Positions 1 through 6,790 of a stretch of DNA of 12,269 bases are shown here, piece by piece. The stretch comes from Flavobacteriaceae bacterium UBA5079 (GTDB lineage Bacteria > Bacteroidota > Bacteroidia > Flavobacteriales > Flavobacteriaceae). The stretch spans positions 23,678 to 35,946 of the forward strand of contig DIAL01000014.1 in the NCBI GenBank assembly GCA_002414705.1, given 5' to 3'. Under the pieces are notes generated by a model that worked only from the letters and a program-made list of their open reading frames with translations, did no database searches and was not told where the DNA came from. The translations under genes were made by a program, and so were the position numbers. Numbering within the stretch: position 1 is the first letter of the stretch; each line of letters opens with the position of its first letter.

Positions 1-773
1 TTTATGTTATAGATTCCGAAGAAAAACGCATTAAAGCCTTAAAGTGGTTGGATATAGAAGACGTTTGGGGAATAGGTCGCAGATTATCAAAACGGCTAAA
101 AGAAAAACAGGTACATAAAGCGTATCATTTTACTCAACTTCCAGATGAATGGGTACGGAAGCATTTTTCGATTACCGAATTAAAACTTAAAAAGGATTTA
201 GAAGGCGTAGAAAGTATGTTATTGGATGAAGTGGTCAATAAAAAAGCCATAGCTACCACACGAAGCTTTGAATACACATTTTCGGATATTGATAATATAA
301 AAGAACGTATTTCTACCTTTGCTACCAGTTGTGCCGAAAAATTACGAAAACAACAATCTAGTTGTTACGTCATTCTTGTAACTATAAGCAGCGATAGGCA
401 TAAAACAGATGCACCACAACATCGTGCGAGTAAAATAATTAACTTATCTTACCCTACCGATTCTACGTTAATTATAAGTAATGAAGCTGTGAAGGCGGTA
501 ACCGAAATTTTTAAAACAGGCATAAAATATAAACGAGCAGGTGTTATTGTTATGGGCTTGGTTCCAAATGATAATTATCAGTTACATTTGTTTGAACATG
601 AGAATCCAAAGCATAAACCGCTAATGGCAACCATAGATTTGTTGAATAAAAAATATCAAACTCATAAAATTAAGTTGGGTAATCAGGATTTAAATCGTAC
701 TTGGAAAATGCGTCAAGAGCGCTTATCACCCAAATACACAACCCATATTGCCGACATTATAAAAGTTATTTAA
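1..773 (+). CDS. umuC: Y-family DNA polymerase, UmuC-like subunit of Pol V (5' end missing)
   Basis: This is the C-terminal part of an error-prone translesion DNA polymerase that, with processed UmuD, copies past damaged bases in the SOS response. The reading frame is open from base 3, so the catalytic palm with its metal-binding acidic residues lies outside the window. About 256 residues are visible, against roughly 420 for a whole UmuC. Seen here: the helix-hairpin-helix segment DVWGIGRRLSKRLKE (bases about 60-104), then the little-finger region, then a beta-clamp-binding motif QLHLF (bases 579-593, matching QLNLF of E. coli UmuC). The tail WKMRQERLSPKYTTHIADI matches the DUF4113 C terminus of UmuC. 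The ATG/TTG-like positions inside the fragment are internal, not starts. umuD follows after 28 bp on the same strand. UmuC identity is firm because both the clamp motif and the DUF4113 tail fit UmuC better than DinB. Confidence 0.93.
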   Translation, partial: YVIDSEEKRIKALKWLDIEDVWGIGRRLSKRLKEKQVHKAYHFTQLPDEWVRKHFSITELKLKKDLEGVESMLLDEVVNKKAIATTRSFEYTFSDIDNIKERISTFATSCAEKLRKQQSSCYVILVTISSDRHKTDAPQHRASKIINLSYPTDSTLIISNEAVKAVTEIFKTGIKYKRAGVIVMGLVPNDNYQLHLFEHENPKHKPLMATIDLLNKKYQTHKIKLGNQDLNRTWKMRQERLSPKYTTHIADIIKVI

Positions 774-778
774 TTTTG
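748..778 (+). promoter_or_regulatory. candidate promoter for umuD overlapping the umuC stop codon
   Basis: The sequence TAATTTTG at 771-778 is an exact match to the Bacteroidota -7 element TAnnTTTG, and its first three bases are the umuC stop codon. A TTG at 748-750 lies 20 bp upstream, within the usual spacing for the -33 element. Transcription would start near 784, leaving a leader of about 17 nt before the umuD ATG. In DNA this AT-rich, TAnnTTTG matches occur by chance several times per strand in 12 kb, so position and spacing are the only support. Confidence 0.4.
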
Positions 779-801
779 AAAACGATTAATATTAAAAACC
801 T

Positions 802-1242
802 ATGTTACTTCATACATCCAAAAACTTAACATTTTACACACCAGATTTATCAGAAAACGTAGGTGCTGTTTTTTTAGATACAGGTATTTCAGCAGGATTT
901 CCATCGCCAGCTGAAGATTTTAAGGAAGAACGCCTGTCTTTAGATACCATGTTGGTTAAAAATAAAATGGCCACATTTTATGCGCGTGTTTCAGGGCAAA
1001 GTATGATAGATGCTGGACTAGATGATAATGATTTACTTGTTATTGATAGAAGTTTGGAACCAGAAAATAACCGTATAGCTGTCTGTTTTTTAGATGGTGA
1101 ATTTACCGTAAAACGTTTACGTGTGGAAAAAGATGGCGTTTGGTTACAACCCGAAAATGCTATGTATCAGCCTATAAAAATTACTGACGATAATGATTTT
1201 ATCATCTGGGGCATTGTAACCAATGTGATTAAAAAAGTATAA
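802..1242 (+). CDS. umuD: UmuD, self-cleaving S24-family subunit of DNA polymerase V
   Basis: UmuD is a LexA-like serine protease that cuts itself on activated RecA and, as UmuD', joins UmuC to form the translesion polymerase. The 146 residues align with E. coli UmuD along most of their length. The cleavage region is ISAGFPSPAEDF, giving an Ala31-Gly32 bond where E. coli has Cys24-Gly25. The catalytic serine is Ser67 in SGQSMIDAGL and the lysine is Lys104 in DGEFTVKRL. Both are shifted by 7 relative to E. coli Ser60 and Lys97, as is the cleavage bond, so the spacing of the active site is conserved. There is no DNA-binding domain, which rules out LexA. ATG 802 is the first start after an in-frame TAA at 793. 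The gene follows umuC, whereas E. coli has umuD first. It could be cotranscribed with umuC or use the promoter-like site at 748-778. Confidence 0.96.
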   Translation: MLLHTSKNLTFYTPDLSENVGAVFLDTGISAGFPSPAEDFKEERLSLDTMLVKNKMATFYARVSGQSMIDAGLDDNDLLVIDRSLEPENNRIAVCFLDGEFTVKRLRVEKDGVWLQPENAMYQPIKITDDNDFIIWGIVTNVIKKV

Positions 1243-1287
1243 ATTATAGCAGTCAAAATCATTCTAAATACAAACGTCTTATAATCC

Positions 1288-3099
1288 ATGGTAGAATTAT
1301 CAACACTTGATATTACTTTAATTCTTGTCTTTTTTGCAATCACGCTTTTTATAGGTATTTATGTTTCCAAGCAATCTGGAAAAAGTGCTTCCGAGTATTT
1401 TCTTTCAGGACGAAATATGCCTTGGTGGTTATTAGGTGTTTCTATGGTAGCAACAACCTTCTCAACTGATACACCAAATTTAGTAACTGATATTGTAAGA
1501 ACCAATGGTGTGTCTGGAAACTGGGTATGGTGGGCCTTTTTGTTAACGGGTTTACTAACCGTTTTTGTATATGCTAAATTATGGAGAAAGTCAGAAGTTA
1601 ACACCGATATCGAGTTTTACGAATTGCGTTATGGCGGCAAGCCAGCACGTTTTTTAAGGGCTTTCCGGGCCATTTATTTGGGTATAATATTTAATATTTT
1701 AGCCATGTCTGCCGTAACCTTGGCAGCTATAAAAATTGGTGCTATAATGTTGGGTTTGCAACCTTGGGAAACTGTTATATATGCTGGAACCATAACGGTT
1801 ATATTTAGTGCGTTGGGTGGTTTTAAAGGTGTTGTTTACACCGATTTTATTTTATTCTTCACAGCCATGACTGGTGCTTTAGGGGCTGCCTATTATTTAG
1901 TAGGTTTACCAGAAGTTGGTGGGTTAGAAGCTATGTTGCAACATGAAAACGTAGCAAATAAATTAAATATATTACCAGATTTTACCAATACAGAAGCGCT
2001 GATTACGTTGTTAATTATTCCGCTGGCAGTACAATGGTGGAGTTCTTGGTATCCAGGAGCCGAACCAGGAGGAGGTGGTTATATTGCGCAACGTATGTTG
2101 GCTGCCAAAAATGAAAATCATGCTATTGGTGCCACCTTCTTTTTTAATATTATGCATTACGCCTTACGTCCTTGGCCATGGATTATTGTGGCTTTGGCAT
2201 CATTAGTTGTGTTTCCAGATATAGCTAGTATTCATGAAGCATTTCCATTAGTCGCCGAAGATAAATTAGGTCACGATTTAGCGTATTCTGCCATGCTTAC
2301 CAAGTTACCAAGTGGTTTATTAGGTTTGGTATTAGCTTCTTTGGTTGCGGCTTATATGAGTACGATTTCCACACATTTAAATTGGGGAGCATCCTATATA
2401 GTTAACGACTATTATAAACAACAAATTAATCCAGATGCTTCTGAAAAGCAATTGGTAGCTGTAGGTAGAATAGCTACTATTGTTTTAATGGTTTGCAGTG
2501 CCTTATTGGCTTTGGTTTTAACAAACGCTTTACAGCTATTTGATATTATTTTAATGTTTGGAGCTGGAACAGGACTTATATTTATTTTGCGTTGGTTTTG
2601 GTGGCGCATAAACGCCTGGAGCGAAATTTCGGCTATGTTTGTTTCTGGTTTTGTGTCTGTTATTTTAAATTTTACATATTTTGGAATCTATTGTTTTGGT
2701 GATGATGCACTTATGCCAGGATGGGCTAAATTCCCTATGATTGTTTTAGTAACAACAATTGTTTGGGTCGCAGTTACGTTTTTAACGCAAGCAGAAAGTA
2801 AAATCGTGTTACAGAAGTTTTATAAGAAAATTCAACCAGGAGGTCCAGGTTGGCACAAAGTAGTTACTGAAGCACGTAAAGATAATTTGGAATTGGTTGA
2901 TACTAAAGAAGGGTGGAGTGTACCATCAGGAATTTTAGCTATGTTAGTGGGTTGTGCCTTGATTTACAGTGTCATGTTTGCAACAGGCTACTTCATTTAT
3001 GGAGAGTATCAGCATGCGCTTATACTAACGGGAGCAGCAATTATTTTCGGATTTGTTCTTATTAATCTTTGGAAGAAGATTAAAGTGAATGTGCTATAA
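1288..3099 (+). CDS. sodium:solute symporter, SSS family (substrate unknown)
   Basis: This inner-membrane transporter is predicted to couple sodium entry to uptake of a small organic solute. It has 603 residues and roughly 13-15 hydrophobic segments. Family marks are the N-terminal EYFLSGRNMPWWLLG (residues 36-50), GGFKGVVYTDFIL (177-189), and AAYMSTISTHLNWGASYIVNDYYK-type TM8 (354-377). Ser358 and Thr359 in that helix line up with the sodium-binding Ser340/Thr341 of the proline carrier PutP. A hydrophilic loop (about 503-545) precedes two extra C-terminal membrane helices, so the protein is longer than PutP (about 500) and nearer the SGLT size class. The motif STDTPNLVTDIVRTNGVSGNW (59-79, in part) and the loop WYPGAEPGGGGYIAQRM are distinctive but do not tell me the substrate. 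ATG 1288 follows an in-frame TAA at 1282. It lies 45 bp after umuD with no visible terminator between, and no clear own promoter was seen. Confidence 0.9.
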   Translation: MVELSTLDITLILVFFAITLFIGIYVSKQSGKSASEYFLSGRNMPWWLLGVSMVATTFSTDTPNLVTDIVRTNGVSGNWVWWAFLLTGLLTVFVYAKLWRKSEVNTDIEFYELRYGGKPARFLRAFRAIYLGIIFNILAMSAVTLAAIKIGAIMLGLQPWETVIYAGTITVIFSALGGFKGVVYTDFILFFTAMTGALGAAYYLVGLPEVGGLEAMLQHENVANKLNILPDFTNTEALITLLIIPLAVQWWSSWYPGAEPGGGGYIAQRMLAAKNENHAIGATFFFNIMHYALRPWPWIIVALASLVVFPDIASIHEAFPLVAEDKLGHDLAYSAMLTKLPSGLLGLVLASLVAAYMSTISTHLNWGASYIVNDYYKQQINPDASEKQLVAVGRIATIVLMVCSALLALVLTNALQLFDIILMFGAGTGLIFILRWFWWRINAWSEISAMFVSGFVSVILNFTYFGIYCFGDDALMPGWAKFPMIVLVTTIVWVAVTFLTQAESKIVLQKFYKKIQPGGPGWHKVVTEARKDNLELVDTKEGWSVPSGILAMLVGCALIYSVMFATGYFIYGEYQHALILTGAAIIFGFVLINLWKKIKVNVL

Positions 3100-3210
3100 T
3101 TGATTTGGCTTTTAGTAGTAAGAATATGGGCAAGAAATATATTCTATAGGATTATTTTTTCTAATCAAAATATCTGTTTAAGTATCAAATTAGACCTTTA
3201 GGTTTAAAAC

Positions 3211-3246
3211 AAAAAAAAGACCTTACAGTAAAAGTAAGGTCTTTTT
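3211..3246. terminator. bidirectional rho-independent terminator between convergent genes
   Basis: GACCTTAC (3219-3226) pairs perfectly with GTAAGGTC (3234-3241) around a 7-nt loop. Eight A residues precede the stem and five T residues follow it. The A/T flanks can extend the stem and provide a U tract on either strand, so it can end both the symporter transcript (+) and atpC (-). A weaker 7-bp stem with one G.T pair sits beside it at 3190-3207, and a 7-bp AT-rich inverted repeat lies at 3121-3145. Nothing else was seen in the 172-bp gap. Confidence 0.87.
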
Positions 3247-3271
3247 AGTTATGTATATAACGAATTAGCGT

Positions 3272-3565
3272 TTAGTCTGCTAATACAATTACTTTATTAT
3301 CTTTCATTTCAAGCGTACCTGAACTGATATTCAATGTTAAAATTTTCTTGTTATCCTTTTGTGGAGTAACAGAAGCATGTAATTCATCAAGATCCAATGT
3401 GCTTTGAGAATTGGTATTAATTTTAATCATACCTTCTTTTAAAAGCGACACGATAGGTGCGTGGTTGTTCAGCATTTCGAATTCACCATTAATTCCTGGT
3501 AAAATTACAGAATCTACTTCCGAACTAAATAACGTTGCCTCTGGCGATACAATTTCTAAATACAT
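3272..3565 (-). CDS. atpC: F1-ATPase epsilon subunit, short form without the C-terminal helices
   Basis: Epsilon is part of the central stalk of F1Fo ATP synthase and links rotor to catalytic head at the cytoplasmic face of the inner membrane. The 97 residues contain the N-terminal beta-sandwich: MYLEIVSPEATLFSSEVDSV, then LPGINGEFEMLNNHAPIVSLLKEG (residues 22-45), then SSGTLEMKDNKVIVLAD at the end. Typical epsilon subunits have about 130-140 residues and carry two further C-terminal helices that can inhibit ATP hydrolysis. Here the protein stops at the end of the sandwich. The reading frame ends cleanly and a terminator follows 25 bp downstream, so this looks like the native short form known from Bacteroidota rather than a broken gene. 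It lies 75 bp downstream of atpD and is presumably cotranscribed with it. Confidence 0.95.
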   Translation of the reverse strand: MYLEIVSPEATLFSSEVDSVILPGINGEFEMLNNHAPIVSLLKEGMIKINTNSQSTLDLDELHASVTPQKDNKKILTLNISSGTLEMKDNKVIVLAD

Positions 3566-3569
3566 AGTT

Positions 3570-3602
3570 TTAAGTATTTAGTATACATTGTTAAGTATTC
3601 AG
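3570..3602. repeat. short imperfect direct repeat in the atpD-atpC gap
   Basis: TTAAGTATTTAG (3570-3581) and TTAAGTATTCAG (3591-3602) match at 11 of 12 bases with a 21-bp period. They fill part of the 75-bp spacer between atpD and atpC. No function is evident, and low-complexity AT-rich spacers often give such matches. Confidence 0.4.
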
Positions 3603-3640
3603 TTGCTACTGCAAATGATACCGTAAACTGCATACTAGTT

Positions 3641-5152
<1,512 letters not shown>

Positions 5153-5185
5153 TTATATGTTTAATATTATGCAATTTAATTCAAT

Positions 5186-5204
5186 GAAAACACCTACTGT
5201 TTTC
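5186..5204 (-). other. stem-loop in the atpD leader
   Basis: GAAAACA (5186-5192) and TGTTTTC (5198-5204) form a perfect 7-bp stem with a 5-nt loop. It lies just downstream of the predicted atpD -7 element (5211-5218), so the hairpin would begin almost at the 5' end of the mRNA. Such a terminal hairpin could stabilise the transcript; this is inference. It lacks a T tract on the minus strand and is not a terminator. Confidence 0.5.
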
Positions 5205-5210
5205 GCGCTG

Positions 5211-5218
5211 CAAATATA
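5211..5218 (-). promoter_or_regulatory. candidate -7 promoter element for atpDC
   Basis: On the minus strand this reads TATATTTG, an exact match to the Bacteroidota -7 consensus TAnnTTTG. It lies 62 bp upstream of the atpD start, giving a leader of about 55 nt. No TTG is seen at the expected -33 distance (the strand reads TGG there), so the -33 box is weak or absent. The upstream terminator at 5269-5294 makes a separate promoter for atpDC likely. Confidence 0.5.
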
Positions 5219-5268
5219 TGAGTTTTAATTTAAAAACCATATTAAAAAATAGGCCTTTTTTTGACATT

Positions 5269-5294
5269 AAAAAAGCCCTCTAATTGAGGGCTTT
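5269..5294 (-). terminator. rho-independent terminator after the SGNH lipoprotein gene
   Basis: AAAGCCCTC (5272-5280) pairs with GAGGGCTTT (5286-5294) around a 5-nt loop. On the minus strand the stem runs into six T residues, ending the receptor/lipoprotein transcript 26 bp after the stop codon at 5320. The GC-rich core followed by a U tract is textbook. A second AT-rich near-palindrome around AGGCCT (5251-5256) lies just beyond but has no proper loop. Confidence 0.88.
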
Positions 5295-5319
5295 CATATT
5301 TTTGAAAAAATAACTGTTA

Positions 5320-6786
5320 TTATCGTAAAGTTGGTGGGTAATTTGTAGGAAAAGTTCCAACATCCATAAGGTTGCCAGATGCTTCAAAATTACTACCATA
5401 AGTAATATCTATAGCCTTCATCATTTCGTTTGCAACTATGGCGTAACCTCTAGCTGTTAAATGGATTCCGTCTAGACTAATTAAGCCGCCACGTACTAAA
5501 GCGGTTGTGTATATAAAATTTCCTGAAGAATATCCAGTAGTAGCCGCATCCTCTAAAATACCTTTAAAATCAACAACAGCTAAACCCTTGTTAGCTGCAA
5601 CCGCTTCTATGGTTGCATTATAGGCATCAGTAGCTGTTTTAATAGCTGCTTGTTCACTTGGAATTAATACCCATTTATCTTCTAATGGAATTTGAGTTCC
5701 GTAACCTTGTGGTATTAATGAAGATAATGGTAAAACAAATAAATCGCTTGAAGTTGATTGTCTGTAACTAGGAATTCCGAAACCAGACAAATCTGTTAAA
5801 TCTTCATCGATAATTACCATTCTATTATTAGCAGACTCCTCAAATACAATAGTTCTAGCAGCAGCTTCGTCAGCGGTTAAAAGATTGTTTGAAACTGCAA
5901 ATTGTAAACCACCATTATAAGTAGCATATCCAGCATTTAATTGACTAGCGGTATCAGTATCTAATGGAACTGGGTTATAAGGAACCGTTGTAAAGTGAGC
6001 TAAAGATGCTATGTATGGTACGTTTGTTACGACACCTTTTGCACTATTCGCACCTATTAAAGCATCTACAGCTGCGCTAAATGAAGCTGCAAATACATTA
6101 GGGTCTGTAATGTCATTACCACCATAAGTTGATGGGTCCACATTGCCAGTTTGGTCCATACCAGTTCCACCAGAGGTAGCATAACCCAAAACATCATTTC
6201 CGCCAATTTCAGATAATGTGAAAAATGTAGGAGTTTCACTAACAGCATCACCTAAAACGGTAGCGCCAGGACTAGATGCCATTCTGCCAAAGTATGGGTT
6301 AGCAAATCCGTATCCAGGTACTCCTAAATGAAAACTTTTTAATCCAGGAATACCGTAGTTATTAAACGACCCTGATAGTACATCTGTAATTTGAGTAGTT
6401 GGAGTAGCATTTAAAACAGCTGGTCCAGCACCATTAAAAAACAGTCTTGGATTGGCTACTACAGCAGGTCCTGCAACAAAACCACCAATATTATCAGCCA
6501 TTAAGGGCTGTGTAAAAGATCCGCCTCCAGCTATCGCAAATTTTTGCGATAGCATATTAGGAAATGAATTTTGCTGTGCTGCAATAAATAAAGCATTATC
6601 CGTAAAGCCTGCAGAAAATGATGCACCTACGGCTATGTATTTAGAAAAATTTGCCTCACCAGTTACTAGTGCTGGCTTTGGAGCTTCTATGTCTGATGAT
6701 GCATCGTCATCATTGCTACATGCAGAAATTGCTAAAGCAGCTGCAAATAACCAAATATATTTTACATTTATATTAATCTTTTTCAT
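5320..6786 (-). CDS. SGNH/GDSL-type hydrolase-like lipoprotein, probably surface exposed
   Basis: This is a predicted lipid-anchored esterase- or lipase-like protein. The N terminus is a lipoprotein signal (hydrophobic stretch at 11-20, lipobox ISAC with Cys23), and the following SNDDD resembles the acidic export signal that sends Flavobacterium lipoproteins to the cell surface. SGNH blocks are visible: GASFSAG at 54-60 (block I, catalytic candidate Ser56), NYGIPGLK at 143-150 (block II), EIGGND at 193-198 (block III, Asn197), and SLDGIHLTARGY at 437-448 (block V, Asp439 and His442). Block I reads GAS where the family usually has GDS. At 488 residues it is much longer than small enzymes such as TesA, so the SGNH fold carries insertions. 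It begins 4 bp after the TonB receptor stop and ends at a terminator. Substrate is unknown; a binding protein with weak or no catalysis is an alternative. Confidence 0.87.
   Translation of the reverse strand: MKKININVKYIWLFAAALAISACSNDDDASSDIEAPKPALVTGEANFSKYIAVGASFSAGFTDNALFIAAQQNSFPNMLSQKFAIAGGGSFTQPLMADNIGGFVAGPAVVANPRLFFNGAGPAVLNATPTTQITDVLSGSFNNYGIPGLKSFHLGVPGYGFANPYFGRMASSPGATVLGDAVSETPTFFTLSEIGGNDVLGYATSGGTGMDQTGNVDPSTYGGNDITDPNVFAASFSAAVDALIGANSAKGVVTNVPYIASLAHFTTVPYNPVPLDTDTASQLNAGYATYNGGLQFAVSNNLLTADEAAARTIVFEESANNRMVIIDEDLTDLSGFGIPSYRQSTSSDLFVLPLSSLIPQGYGTQIPLEDKWVLIPSEQAAIKTATDAYNATIEAVAANKGLAVVDFKGILEDAATTGYSSGNFIYTTALVRGGLISLDGIHLTARGYAIVANEMMKAIDITYGSNFEASGNLMDVGTFPTNYPPTLR
6530..6553. 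repeat. perfect 11-bp inverted repeat inside the SGNH gene
   Basis: GCTATCGCAAA (6530-6540) and TTTGCGATAGC (6543-6553) are exact reverse complements separated by two T residues. The element lies within codons 78-86 of the lipoprotein gene and encodes LSQKFAIA. In mRNA it would form a stable stem with a tiny or partly opened loop. Perfect arms this long are uncommon by chance in 12 kb, but the family may simply tolerate these codons. Confidence 0.75.
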
Positions 6787-6790
6787 AATC

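Noticed and set aside
802..1242. LexA repressor
   Set aside because: The S24 protease domain is present but the N-terminal DNA-binding domain is missing and the length and cleavage region match UmuD.
3100..3271. A small RNA or small protein gene in the gap between the symporter and atpC
   Set aside because: Only AT-rich inverted repeats and the terminator are visible; no promoter with a matching start or coding signal was found.
5244..5262. A second terminator around AGGCCT between the SGNH gene and atpD
   Set aside because: The palindrome has no loop and the flanking A and T runs are out of register; the hairpin at 5269-5294 is enough.
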